Below, in pieces: positions 1-8,677 of a DNA stretch of 64,000 nucleotides. The notes beneath the pieces were generated by a model that was given only the letters and a program-made list of their open reading frames with translations, was not told where the DNA came from and made no database searches. Numbering within the stretch: position 1 is the stretch's first letter; every line of letters starts with the position of its first letter. Source of the stretch: Marinomonas sp. CT5 (GTDB lineage Bacteria > Pseudomonadota > Gammaproteobacteria > Pseudomonadales > Marinomonadaceae); contig NZ_CP025572.1 of NCBI RefSeq assembly GCF_018336975.1, positions 1,202,560-1,266,559 of the forward strand. Reading direction: 5' to 3'. The translations under genes were made by a program, and so were the position numbers.

Positions 1-79
1 TTTGAGTGTGTAATGAATGCCTATTTTTATAAATGATAAAACATAAAGTTTTATTCTTAAAATGATAAATCAGATATCC

Positions 80-133
80 AATCAATCATTAATGGATATA
101 ACATTGGTTTTTAGTATTCATTAATGATTGATT
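80..133. promoter_or_regulatory. Perfect 15-bp inverted repeat upstream of the TRAP operon
   Basis: Arms at 80-94 and 119-133 are exact reverse complements (AATCAATCATTAATG and its complement), separated by 24 bases. The right arm is itself near-palindromic (TTAAT-GATTG-ATTAA at 121-135). It lies about 95-150 bases before the start of the binding-protein gene, where an operator is expected. Candidate site for the IclR regulator at 4612-5412 or another activator; the protein that binds is not known. Confidence 0.4.
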
Positions 134-226
134 AATCTCTCAAAATCGTATTTTACGGATATAAAAATAGAAGGTAAATTGATGAGATAGCTAGACAAAA
201 AAAATAACATCGAGCCGGAGAACAAA

Positions 227-1234
227 ATGTATAACCCTAGAAAACTTCTAAAAAATGGATTGTGTGCTGTTAGTGTCGTATTCGCTAGCTCATTTATGGC
301 TTCATTCACTCATGCTGAGCAAATTGGCATGGAATCAGCTACGCCAAATAGCCTTCTGGGTATGCTACCTCAAGCCATGGCGCCTTATTGGTCTAAACAA
401 GGTGTTGATATTCAATTATCTCTGAATCAGACATTAACTAAATCTCTTTTAAAGATTGGACAGGGGAGTTTGGACTCGGCTGTCATTCCACCTTTGGCTT
501 TTTCTGCGATGGAAAAAGGGGTAGGACCATATGCAAGGATGGCAGATAAAGCGAAGGCTTTGTCTAAGAATGTACGAGGATTATTTACTTTACCAGGTAG
601 TTATTATCATGCCATTACTCGAGCTGATTCGGGTATTAATACTTGGCCTGATGCAAAAGGCAAGCGAGTTTTTATTGGACCGCCAGCAGGTGCCGCTAAC
701 TCGCAAATTATGAGTCTTGCTGCGGCAGGTGGGCTTGCTGAAGGTGAATATGAAGCCATTAAAGCGCCTTGGGGAGCGGCTGCGCAAAGTTATCAAGATG
801 GACAGTTTGACGTGTTTGTCGGAACTTTTAGTTTGGGGTCTCAGTCTTTAGCTGAACTTAGTCTCTCCCATGATATACGCCTGCTCGGTATTCCCGGAGA
901 CAAAATGGTGCCACCTAAAGGGCTAGGTATGCAGCCAGCAGAAATACCAGCGAATACTTACCCAGGTCAGGTAAACACTCAATCAGTTTTAACTTGGCAA
1001 ACTATCATGATGGTGGCCGTTAAAAAAGACCTGTCTGATGATATTGCCTATACCTTAACAAAACAGTTTGTTGAGCACCGTTTGGATTTGGCTAATTCAA
1101 ATCCCCTTTTTAATGATCTCCTAACAACGGATTATTTTGTTGGTGTTAATGCTCCTCTTCATCCGGGAGCGGTAAAGTATTATCGAGAAGCTGGAATCAC
1201 TATTCCTGAAGAGTTGTTGCCTCCACAGTCTTAA
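227..1234 (+). CDS. TAXI family TRAP transporter solute-binding protein
   Basis: Periplasmic substrate-capture subunit of a tripartite ATP-independent (TRAP) transporter, which drives uptake with an ion gradient. The 335-residue protein starts with a cleavable signal peptide (basic NPRKLLKNG, hydrophobic stretch, likely cut after THA near residue 30). The rest has the TAXI-type binding-protein pattern, with a GKRVFIGPPAG segment around residues 145-155. ATG 227 is preceded by GGAG at 217-220. It is followed by a strong hairpin and then by the fused permease, which is the normal partner. The substrate is unknown; the co-transcribed sulfatase suggests a small sulfate ester. Family assignment is firm, substrate is inference. 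Confidence 0.88.
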   Translation: MYNPRKLLKNGLCAVSVVFASSFMASFTHAEQIGMESATPNSLLGMLPQAMAPYWSKQGVDIQLSLNQTLTKSLLKIGQGSLDSAVIPPLAFSAMEKGVGPYARMADKAKALSKNVRGLFTLPGSYYHAITRADSGINTWPDAKGKRVFIGPPAGAANSQIMSLAAAGGLAEGEYEAIKAPWGAAAQSYQDGQFDVFVGTFSLGSQSLAELSLSHDIRLLGIPGDKMVPPKGLGMQPAEIPANTYPGQVNTQSVLTWQTIMMVAVKKDLSDDIAYTLTKQFVEHRLDLANSNPLFNDLLTTDYFVGVNAPLHPGAVKYYREAGITIPEELLPPQS

Positions 1235-1268
1235 CAACGGTTTACTAATCTTCTTATGTAATTATTCA

Positions 1269-1297
1269 TTAAGCAAAGAGCAATGCTCTTTGCTTAA
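1269..1297 (+). repeat. Intercistronic hairpin between binding protein and permease
   Basis: Perfect 13-bp stem (1269-1281 with 1285-1297) closing a 3-base loop, with no T-run after it. The permease ribosome-binding site GGGAG starts directly behind it. In transporter operons such hairpins usually protect the 3' end of the binding-protein message so that this subunit is made in excess; that role is inferred here. Confidence 0.6.
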
Positions 1298-1308
1298 GGG
1301 AGCTTTTT

Positions 1309-3252
1309 ATGCTTTTTTCTTCTCGTCTTTTACTCAGATTAGTTTCGTCTGTCATTGTCATATTGAGTTTAATGATATGTTTATATGGCCTTGCGAATGT
1401 GATGCCTGCTATTGGTGATTTTCGTATAGGGCCATTTCCTCTGGTGTTTTTTAGAGCCACTTTTTTTGCCTTGTGTATTGTCACCATTGCTTTTTCGATG
1501 ATGGAAAGCTACCTGCTTGGAAAAACCAATATATTGGTAGCGGCTATCAGTACGGCATTCATGTTCGGCATGTTGTGGTGTTGCTGGTCTTTTTATCAAG
1601 TGAGTGCTGCGCTAGATGATGGGATGTTTTTGTTTGGCTCTAGCGAGATGTGGGTGGCGGTTTTAGCGTCAGCTGGTGCTCTGTTTTTCTGTTGGCGAAT
1701 TTGGGGGATTCCCGTTGCTCTACTTGGGGTAATTGGTATTTTGTATATGGCAACAGGTCAGTATTGGCCTGGTCCCCTACAAACCGTTAGTCATGATGTG
1801 AATGAGACACTGGCGCAAAATCTCTTATACAGTTTAGATTCTGGTATTTTAGGCAGTACTTTTGCAATCGTTATTACAACGGTATTTCCCTTCATCATTC
1901 TTGGTGCATTATTGGAAGGCGTTGGTGCGGGCGACTCGATGATCCGTATTGCTTTTCATTGGATGAGAAAAACAGCGGGTGGTCCAGCTCATGCGGCGGT
2001 GTTGTCTTCTGCCTTGTTTGGAACGGTTTCTGGTAGCGCAGTAGGTAACGTGGTAGGAACCGGGGTGATCACTATTCCCATGATCAAGCGTCGCGGTTTT
2101 TCTGCCAATTTCGCTGGAGCCGTTGAAGCTTCTGCTTCTACCGGTGGGCAAATCATGCCACCCATTATGGGCGCGGCAGCGTTGGTGATGGCGGACTTTG
2201 TCGGTGTAAATTACATGACGGTCATTATTGCCGTATTAGTGCCGTCCATTGCGTATTACGCCAGTCTATTCGCTATGATTGTGTTTGAATCTCGTCGTTT
2301 AAATATCAAAGCTGATGATGAGTTTGAAGGGGTAGATAAGCCAAACAAACAAGATTATTTAAATCTTTTACTGATTTTTATCCCCCTTATTATCATTGTG
2401 GCCTTGCTCTTATATGGACTCTCGCCATCAGGCGCTTCCATTGCCGCATTGGCTTGCTTGTTCCCGCTGAGTCTTATCAATCCTGATATTAGAGCTAAGC
2501 CAGTTAAGTTGTTAAACAGTCTGTCTGTCGGCGGTAGAACCTTTGCTGGTTTGCTGATGGCGATTGCGGCCGTGAGTATTGTTATTTCCGCTTTGTCAGC
2601 CACGGGAGTTCCGGTCAAGTTTAGTGTGTTGCTGTCTAGTATCGTATCAAATTCTTTGTTGGTTTCATTACTGGTTGCCGCCCTTTGTTGCATCGTATTG
2701 GGCATGGGGATGCCAACACTGCCAGCCTACGTCACAGTGGCAACCATCGCTATTCCAGCCATGGAGCAGCTTGGGCTGGCACCACTTACAGCGCATATGT
2801 TTGTCTTCTTTATCGCTGTTGGCTCGGCCATTACGCCTCCCGTTGCTATCGCCGCTTTCGCGGCAGCCAGCATTGCGAAAGGGGGGCCAATTGGAACTTC
2901 TGTTCAGGCGTCTAAAGTCGGCATCATGATTTTTGTCATTCCATTCACCTTTGCTTTTAACCCTTTGTTACTCACGGTTGCGGACTCTGGCGTTAACTTT
3001 GAGCTCATTCCCTGGTTGTGGCTATTAGTCAAATTAGCGGTTGGAATTCTTTTGATGGCGACAGCGTTATCTGGTTTTCATGCCCATAAATTACGCTTTT
3101 ACGAAGTGGCGGCACGGTTGGTTGCGGCGATTCTTTTGTTTGCTCCGGGTCTTATATGGGATCAGGTTGGCATTTCATTAGCCATCTTTTTATGGGGTTG
3201 GCATTTAAGACACGATTTAAAAATATCTCAGCGTTTTAAGGGAGCAAAATAA
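1309..3252 (+). CDS. TRAP transporter permease, fused DctQ-DctM type (TAXI class)
   Basis: Inner-membrane component of the TAXI-TRAP transporter, with the small four-helix and large twelve-helix subunits in one 647-residue chain. Many hydrophobic segments run from the N-terminus to about residue 630. The large domain has the conserved glycine-rich runs SSALFGTVSGSAVGNVVGTG and ASASTGGQIMPPIMGAAA (about residues 230-285), and a repeat of the pattern (GMGMPTLPAYV and AITPPVAIAAFAAASIA) around 465-525. These re-entrant loop signatures are typical of the DctM superfamily. Its stop overlaps the sulfatase start (TAATG), so the two are translationally coupled. The predicted substrate is the one bound by the protein at 227-1234. 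Confidence 0.92.
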   Translation: MLFSSRLLLRLVSSVIVILSLMICLYGLANVMPAIGDFRIGPFPLVFFRATFFALCIVTIAFSMMESYLLGKTNILVAAISTAFMFGMLWCCWSFYQVSAALDDGMFLFGSSEMWVAVLASAGALFFCWRIWGIPVALLGVIGILYMATGQYWPGPLQTVSHDVNETLAQNLLYSLDSGILGSTFAIVITTVFPFIILGALLEGVGAGDSMIRIAFHWMRKTAGGPAHAAVLSSALFGTVSGSAVGNVVGTGVITIPMIKRRGFSANFAGAVEASASTGGQIMPPIMGAAALVMADFVGVNYMTVIIAVLVPSIAYYASLFAMIVFESRRLNIKADDEFEGVDKPNKQDYLNLLLIFIPLIIIVALLLYGLSPSGASIAALACLFPLSLINPDIRAKPVKLLNSLSVGGRTFAGLLMAIAAVSIVISALSATGVPVKFSVLLSSIVSNSLLVSLLVAALCCIVLGMGMPTLPAYVTVATIAIPAMEQLGLAPLTAHMFVFFIAVGSAITPPVAIAAFAAASIAKGGPIGTSVQASKVGIMIFVIPFTFAFNPLLLTVADSGVNFELIPWLWLLVKLAVGILLMATALSGFHAHKLRFYEVAARLVAAILLFAPGLIWDQVGISLAIFLWGWHLRHDLKISQRFKGAK

Positions 3253-4565
3253 TGACGAATATTATATACATTGTCGCTGATGATCTTGGCTACGCAGATT
3301 TAGGTTGCTACGGCGGGCGTGAAGCTCAGTTTGGTAAGGTATCACCCAATATAGATAAATTGGCAGAGGAGGGCATGATCTTTTTAGAAGGGTATGCCAA
3401 TTCTCCAGTTTGCTCGCCGACCCGTTTTGCTTTAATGACTATGGCTTATCAGTATCGCCTGCGCGGTGCGTTGGAAGAGCCTATAAATAGTAAAAGCATA
3501 GGCAGTTCTACTCTGGGACTACCTCCGCATATTCCTACTTTGCCATCTCAGCTTAAAAAAGCGGGTTACTACACGGGGTTAATGGGTAAATGGCATCTTG
3601 GCTATCCACCCCATTTTGGCCCACGTTCTTCAGGCTACGATGAATTCTTTGGCATTATGGCGGGCGGTGTTGATTATTTTTCACATAAAAGTGGTCATGG
3701 TGATCATGACTTATGGATTAACGAAGAAGAGCATAAAGAAATAGGCTATCTGACAGATCTTATTTCAGAGCATTCTCTTGATTTTATCAATCGCAGGGTG
3801 GAAGAAAGTCCCGAACAGCCATTCTTCTTGAGTATTCACTACACGGCGCCTCATTGGCCATGGGAAACCCGAGATGATGCGCATTTGGCGGATAATCTTT
3901 CAACCTTATTTCACCTAGAAGGCGGCAACATCCATACTTATAGAAAAATGATCCACCATATGGATGAAGGGATTGGACGTATTATGGAAACCCTAGAAAA
4001 ACATGGTATTGCGGATGACACGTTAATCGTCTTTACTAGCGACAATGGTGGTGAGCGTTTTTCTGACAACTGGCCTTTGGTAGGGGGCAAGATGGACTTA
4101 ACCGAAGGCGGTATTCGTGTGCCTTGGGTGGTGCGTTGGCCTGGTGTCGTCGAAAAAGGCAGCGTTAGTATGCAGCATTGTATGACAATGGATTGGTCGC
4201 GCACCTTGCTTGAAGCGGGCAATGGTCAATTTGACCCCAATTACCCCGTGGATGGTGTGTCCTTAATGCCAGTATTAAAAGGTGAAACGGAGCGATTCGA
4301 GCGACCTTTGTATTGGCGTATGAAGCATCGTAGTCAGCGTGCTTTGCGTATCGATGATTGGAAATATCTTAAAGTGGATGAGCATGAGTACCTGTTTAAC
4401 GTGACTGACGATGCTCGTGAACGAGCGAATTTGGCAAAACGCCACCCAGAGAAGCTTGCCAGCATGAGACAGCAATGGCTCGACTGGAATGCGACCATAC
4501 CAGCCATACCAGAAGATGCCGTGGTGAGTCTTGGTTACAGTGTGGCAGATATGCCACAAAGGTAG
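3252..4565 (+). CDS. Cytoplasmic type I sulfatase
   Basis: Hydrolyses a sulfate ester. The 437-residue protein has metal ligands D10-D11, the sulfatase signature C54-S-P-T-R58 (Cys is converted to formylglycine in active enzymes), a GKWHLG motif near residue 115, a TAPHWPW histidine segment and the second metal site TSDNGG. There is no signal peptide, unlike many arylsulfatases that work in the periplasm, so it should act on substrate already imported. Its ATG overlaps the permease stop by one base, tying it to that transporter. No formylglycine-generating enzyme or anaerobic sulfatase-maturing enzyme is in the window, so activation must come from elsewhere. The usual TG after the signature is TM here. 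Substrate unknown. Confidence 0.9.
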   Translation: MTNIIYIVADDLGYADLGCYGGREAQFGKVSPNIDKLAEEGMIFLEGYANSPVCSPTRFALMTMAYQYRLRGALEEPINSKSIGSSTLGLPPHIPTLPSQLKKAGYYTGLMGKWHLGYPPHFGPRSSGYDEFFGIMAGGVDYFSHKSGHGDHDLWINEEEHKEIGYLTDLISEHSLDFINRRVEESPEQPFFLSIHYTAPHWPWETRDDAHLADNLSTLFHLEGGNIHTYRKMIHHMDEGIGRIMETLEKHGIADDTLIVFTSDNGGERFSDNWPLVGGKMDLTEGGIRVPWVVRWPGVVEKGSVSMQHCMTMDWSRTLLEAGNGQFDPNYPVDGVSLMPVLKGETERFERPLYWRMKHRSQRALRIDDWKYLKVDEHEYLFNVTDDARERANLAKRHPEKLASMRQQWLDWNATIPAIPEDAVVSLGYSVADMPQR

Positions 4566-4572
4566 TTCTAGG

Positions 4573-4610
4573 AAAACCAGTTCCTTAACTGGAGCTGGTT
4601 TTATTTTTTA
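4573..4610 (+). terminator. Rho-independent terminator after the sulfatase gene
   Basis: Stem AAAACCAG (4573-4580) pairs with CTGGTTTT (4595-4602), followed by a T-rich tract to 4609. An alternative inner stem CCAGTT/AACTGG lies at 4577-4592. It separates the TRAP-sulfatase operon from the convergent IclR gene. Confidence 0.7.
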
Positions 4611-4611
4611 A

Positions 4612-5412
4612 TTATGGCATTCGATTTGATATTTCTTCTGCCGCTTCTTTAAGTTGAAATAGTATTTTATTCTCTATTTCTGCTTTTTTTAAACTATCTG
4701 ATGACCAAGCTAAAGAAAGGCATCCGATCAATTTTTTATTATGCTTTTTAATGGGTACTGCAATAGCTTCTATAAGCATGCCACTATTATTTCTATGATT
4801 GTAATAAGATGATTGTCGAACACCATAACCTAGTAGCCTAGTTTGAATAACTAGTTGGTTTATCCATTCAGTATCTTGAGCAAGTTTACCCTCTTTCGTT
4901 TTTAAGTTTTTGAGTTTTTTTATTATTTCTTCTCTTTCCCAATCTTCACAAAATGATAAATAACAACGGCCAACACCTGAATATAAGAATTCAGGTCGGC
5001 ATTGAGAAAGTTTTACTGTGAGAAAAGAATTTCTATCACGTGTTGTTTCAATTAACTTCATTCTGTCCCCATCTCTTACAGTAATATCAGAGGGCCAGTT
5101 TAATTTATAATAAAGTTTTTCTAATGTTGGGTTTGCGGCCTCAGCTAAACGTGCTTCTAGAGACTTAGGTCGAATATTCTCTAAAACCGAAGAAGATACG
5201 CTATACCTACTTTCATTAAGTGATCTTATTACCCAACCGTTCATCATTAATGTTTTTAAAATTCTCAACAATGTCGCTTTGTTTATACTTGTGTAGTGTT
5301 GAAGCTCGGAAAGAGTAAGTGATTGAGGCGTTTTCTTTAGAATCTCTAATACCTGCATTGCCCTAGTGACAGAATCAATTGATTTTACCATGGTATTAAC
5401 CTTCAAAAGCAT
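4612..5412 (-). CDS. IclR family transcriptional regulator
   Basis: DNA-binding regulator of 266 residues. The N-terminal winged helix-turn-helix (about residues 10-75) has the IclR-type pattern SLTLSELQHYTSINKATLLR. The C-terminal half is the effector domain with GVGRCYLSFCEDWEREEII and VRQSSYYNHRNNSGMLIEAIAVPI, which usually bind a small organic acid. It lies convergent to the TRAP-sulfatase operon and downstream of the porin on the same strand, so it most likely controls uptake of the sulfated substrate and the porin. A palindrome upstream of the porin (6668-6682) is a candidate binding site. Target genes are inference. Confidence 0.88.
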   Translation of the reverse strand: MLLKVNTMVKSIDSVTRAMQVLEILKKTPQSLTLSELQHYTSINKATLLRILKTLMMNGWVIRSLNESRYSVSSSVLENIRPKSLEARLAEAANPTLEKLYYKLNWPSDITVRDGDRMKLIETTRDRNSFLTVKLSQCRPEFLYSGVGRCYLSFCEDWEREEIIKKLKNLKTKEGKLAQDTEWINQLVIQTRLLGYGVRQSSYYNHRNNSGMLIEAIAVPIKKHNKKLIGCLSLAWSSDSLKKAEIENKILFQLKEAAEEISNRMP

Positions 5413-5531
5413 ATTGTTCTATGCAATTTTATTTTTATAAGGTTTGAGGAGGTGTTCTTATGTTCAATGATAATATTTTAGGGAGAGGAATGTGTATTCA
5501 AAAAAAAGGATGTTGTAACATTTTTTGATAT

Positions 5532-5573
5532 AAAAGCGCCCAAGTAAAAAGGGGATTAACACTTGAGCGTTTT
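5532..5573 (-). terminator. Terminator downstream of the porin gene
   Basis: Imperfect hairpin with arms at 5532-5545 and 5561-5573, carrying A-rich and T-rich flanks on the two sides. It lies between the porin stop (5598) and the IclR start (5412), so the two genes are probably separate transcripts. Confidence 0.55.
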
Positions 5574-5597
5574 TATAAAATTGAAAGTATTAGAAGG

Positions 5598-6593
5598 TTA
5601 ATAGCTTAAGTTAATACCTAGCGCTACATTGTCAGGTGTTATGTCATAATTAGCCACTTCCGCCCAAAGAGAAACGCTTTTGCCAATTTGCTTCTTGACC
5701 TGAAAAACCCTTCCTTTGTTGTCTTTTGAATCAATATCAGAGTCTTTTTGGTAGTATGCAGCAGCAACTGAATAAGAGTCATCTATGTAGTAACGAGCAG
5801 CTAGACCTAGAGTCTTGTAGTCACCTGCAGTACCAAATGTATCCGTATTGATTTCATAAGTAGTGCCTAGGTCGATTTTGTCAAATTTATAACCGGCCGT
5901 TATTGCTGAACGTTTGTAGTCTTTTGTTGCTCCGGTTAATGTTTTGCTTGCAATAACGTGACCTACGCCAAAATTCAATCCACCTTGATTGTAAATAGCA
6001 CGGAATGATTTTACATCAAGATCGTTGTGATTATCTTCTTTGACAGATAACGTTGCGGCAACAAACTTAATTCCATAAAACTTCGGAGATGCCCAAGCTA
6101 TGACATCGCTTCCTTCGGATGCTTGAGCAAATAAAGTATTTCCAGATGGAGTTGCATTTCCTGAGTGGGCTTCATTGTATTCGAAATAATCTACATTAGA
6201 GTATAAGTCTCTATATTGCCCACTTACTGCTCTTGGTGCCAATATGAAGGTACCGTATGAAGTAGGGAAAATCATGTTTGTCTCTTTAACATGAATATCT
6301 GCTTCACCATCGGGGCCACCAGTATCTCTGCTATTAATAGCATCAGACAAATCCACTTTGACATTGTAAATCATCTTGAAATCATTGGATTTTATATTGC
6401 CTTTTACACCGAGCTCTGTTTCAAACGCTTCAGGGTCAAAGTCTTTATCTTCAATATTAAGCACACCTAGACTGGTGAATAAAGTAAAATTTGGCTTACT
6501 TATGGTTGTTTCTGAAGTATTTTCTGCCAAAGCAAGTTGACTTAGTATGCATGGTATAGAAATAGCCATTGATAATTTTATTTTTTTCATCAT
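5598..6593 (-). CDS. Gram-negative general porin-like outer membrane protein
   Basis: Predicted 16-strand type outer-membrane channel of 331 residues. It has a signal peptide (KKIKLSMAISIPCILSQLALA, cut near residue 23), alternating polar/hydrophobic beta strands, many Asp, Gly, Tyr and Lys residues, and an aromatic C-terminal residue (ending INLSY) as required for BamA-dependent insertion. Conserved porin features include the N-terminal FTLFTSLGVLNIED and a YSNVDYFEYNE loop. It lies in the sulfated-substrate locus and may let the TRAP substrate cross the outer membrane. The upstream region holds a palindrome and a pentanucleotide repeat that could modulate expression. Substrate unknown. Confidence 0.75.
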   Translation of the reverse strand: MMKKIKLSMAISIPCILSQLALAENTSETTISKPNFTLFTSLGVLNIEDKDFDPEAFETELGVKGNIKSNDFKMIYNVKVDLSDAINSRDTGGPDGEADIHVKETNMIFPTSYGTFILAPRAVSGQYRDLYSNVDYFEYNEAHSGNATPSGNTLFAQASEGSDVIAWASPKFYGIKFVAATLSVKEDNHNDLDVKSFRAIYNQGGLNFGVGHVIASKTLTGATKDYKRSAITAGYKFDKIDLGTTYEINTDTFGTAGDYKTLGLAARYYIDDSYSVAAAYYQKDSDIDSKDNKGRVFQVKKQIGKSVSLWAEVANYDITPDNVALGINLSY

Positions 6594-6667
6594 GGTAAAG
6601 CCTTTTTAATAATTATTTTTACAGGGGATTTAATGCTAACAAGAATGTTTTTTTCTGAAATAGCCTG

Positions 6668-6682
6668 TTTCACCTAGTGAAA
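6668..6682. promoter_or_regulatory. Palindromic candidate operator upstream of the porin
   Basis: TTTCAC-CTA-GTGAAA, a 15-base palindrome with perfect six-base arms, 75-89 bases before the porin start. The size and symmetry suit an IclR-family operator, and the IclR gene is the next one downstream. No matching copy was found before the TRAP operon. Confidence 0.4.
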
Positions 6683-6762
6683 TGCTATATTTAAAAAATA
6701 TTTTTATCATTTTTTGAGTTGATAAGTTAATCCTATATAAATGTCGAAGTTAAAAATATTGT

Positions 6763-6810
6763 GAGATGAGATGAGATGAGATGAGATGAGATGAGATGAG
6801 ATGAGATGAG
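6763..6810. repeat. Pentanucleotide tandem repeat, about 9.6 copies of GAGAT
   Basis: Nine exact copies of GAGAT from 6763 to 6807, followed by GAG. It lies in the 472-base gap between the divergent porin (start 6593) and nnr (start 7066) genes, about 170 bases upstream of the former and 256 of the latter. Repeats of this kind slip during replication. Outside a coding region they can change promoter or activator spacing. The rest of the gap is AT-rich with no gene that I can support. Confidence 0.95.
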
Positions 6811-7065
6811 GGCTGAGTTTTATGATTATTTTTAAGGGAATTGTTTTTTATGGTTAAATATTAATTTTTCAAAAAACCGAGTCTTAATTTTAATTTTTTA
6901 TTGTTTTGATGAAAACTATACGTTTTTTTGGTATAGGTTTTTCTTCTGATATTATTCAATATATAAAAGTATTAAATATAAAAAGATACAGGTAGATTTT
7001 AAGGGGCTGATATCTGCTAAAATTATTTGATACTAAAGTTTCTAAGCTTAATAAGGTAGAAGGTA

Positions 7066-8592
7066 ATGGCGGGCATCGATAGACAAGGTATTCAAATACT
7101 TCTCACAGCAAATGAAATGGGCATGGCAGATAAAGCGGCGGTAGCGGCTGGCGTGCCAGCGTTAGATTTAATGGCCGCAGCGGGCAAAGCGGTAGCGGAT
7201 GCTGTTATTGAGCGTTGGTCTAAATGCTCTGTATTAGTGCTTTGTGGCCCCGGTAATAATGGCGGGGATGGTTTTGTCATTGCTCAAATTTTACGCTCGG
7301 TAGGTTGGCCTGTTCGTTTGGCATTTCTTGGCTCTGAGGAGGCGTTATCTTTGGAAGCTAAGCACTTTTATCATGCTTGGCAAGGTGACGTTGAAGAGTA
7401 TTCTGTCGGTTTATTAGAGCAAACTGATTTGGTCATCGATGCTATGTTTGGCGCAGGGTTGACTCGTCCTTTAGAAGGCAAAGCCCGCGACATAGTCGAT
7501 GCCATGATTGAGCGTGAGATACCTATTTGCGCGGTGGACGTACCCAGTGGCGTGGATGGCACAACAGGGGCGGCGCTAGGTGCTGTTGCTCCTGCTGAAT
7601 TAACCGTGACATTTTTCCACAAAAAGCCGGGGTATTTACTGCTTCCAGGCCGTGCTTTATGTGGTGAACTGGTTGTTGCCGATATTGGCATTCCCGTTAC
7701 TGTGTTAGAAGCGCTAAATATTCAAGCATGGGAAAATAGCCCAGAGCTTTGGTATCGAGATTATCCTTGGCCGCGTCTGGATGGACATAAGTTTCATCGT
7801 GGTCATACCTTGATTTACGGTGGCGAAAGTATCACTGGAGCAAGTCGTTTGAGCGCGCGCAGTGCGCTTCGGATCGGTTCAGGGTTAGTGACGCTTGCAG
7901 CACCTATCAAAGCATGGCCTGTGTACGCTAGTGCATTAACTAGCATCATGGTGGCGAAGCTAGAGCAAACACAAGAAGCGGAGGATTTTGAAGAGTTGTT
8001 ATTAGACACTCGTCATAACACCATTGTGGTTGGCCCTGGAGCGGGGCTGGCGGGGTTTGAAAGCATACGCACACGTAAGATGGTGATGACTGCTCTTAAG
8101 GCTGATCGTGCGGTCGTCCTCGATGCGGATGCGCTCAGCGCTTTCGCTAATGATCCGCAAATACTCTTTGATGCCATAAATTGTCCTTGTGTGATGACTC
8201 CTCACGAAGGGGAGTTTGCGCGACTATTTCCTGAAATCAATCAACAACATCCTAATGATAAATTAACGCGTGCTCGACTTGCGGCGCAGCAAAGTGGTGC
8301 AGTGGTTGTTTTAAAAGGGGCGGATACGGTTATTGCGGCACCTGATGGACGAGCGATTATCAATTCAAACGCACCTGCGAATTTGGCAACAGGTGGTTCT
8401 GGCGATGTATTGGCTGGGTTTATTGCAGGATTGTTGGCTCAGGGAATGTCGCCATTTGATGGAGCTGCGGCCGCAGTTTGGTTGCATGGGCAAGTTGGTA
8501 ATGAAGTGGGTATAGGTTTGATTGCCGAAGATTTGCCTGAGCATCTGCCAAAAGTGTTATCTCGATTTAAAGCCCAGTATTTATCCCGTTGA
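7066..8592 (+). CDS. nnr: Bifunctional NAD(P)H-hydrate epimerase / ADP-dependent dehydratase
   Basis: Repairs hydrated NADH and NADPH: the N-terminal domain interconverts the R and S epimers and the C-terminal domain dehydrates the S form using ADP. The 508 residues match the usual length of the YjeF fusion. The epimerase domain (about 1-220) has CGPGNNGGDG and the DVPSGVDG loop. The dehydratase domain (about 235-505) has VVVGPGAG, the VLDADAL segment, TPHEGEFARL and the catalytic NLATGGSGDVLAG motif. In many gammaproteobacteria nnr sits before tsaE and amiB; here it stands alone. ATG 7066 has GAAGG at suitable spacing. Confidence 0.95.
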   Translation: MAGIDRQGIQILLTANEMGMADKAAVAAGVPALDLMAAAGKAVADAVIERWSKCSVLVLCGPGNNGGDGFVIAQILRSVGWPVRLAFLGSEEALSLEAKHFYHAWQGDVEEYSVGLLEQTDLVIDAMFGAGLTRPLEGKARDIVDAMIEREIPICAVDVPSGVDGTTGAALGAVAPAELTVTFFHKKPGYLLLPGRALCGELVVADIGIPVTVLEALNIQAWENSPELWYRDYPWPRLDGHKFHRGHTLIYGGESITGASRLSARSALRIGSGLVTLAAPIKAWPVYASALTSIMVAKLEQTQEAEDFEELLLDTRHNTIVVGPGAGLAGFESIRTRKMVMTALKADRAVVLDADALSAFANDPQILFDAINCPCVMTPHEGEFARLFPEINQQHPNDKLTRARLAAQQSGAVVVLKGADTVIAAPDGRAIINSNAPANLATGGSGDVLAGFIAGLLAQGMSPFDGAAAAVWLHGQVGNEVGIGLIAEDLPEHLPKVLSRFKAQYLSR

Positions 8593-8598
8593 CGCCAT

Positions 8599-8643
8599 AA
8601 AAAAAAGCCTTGTTCTACTAATTAGGGTTAGCAGGACAAGGCC
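8599..8643 (-). terminator. Terminator for the formaldehyde dehydrogenase gene
   Basis: Arms at 8607-8619 and 8630-8642 form a 13-base stem with two mismatches or wobbles. Read on the minus strand it is followed by a run of eight T. It may also stop nnr transcription from the other side. Confidence 0.75.
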
Positions 8644-8677
8644 AGTTCAACTCTAGATTTTTAAATGGGAAGCCCGT

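Noticed and set aside
121..309. 62-codon minus-strand frame at the left edge
   Set aside because: It covers the inverted repeat and the start of the TRAP gene on the opposite strand, with no support as a gene.
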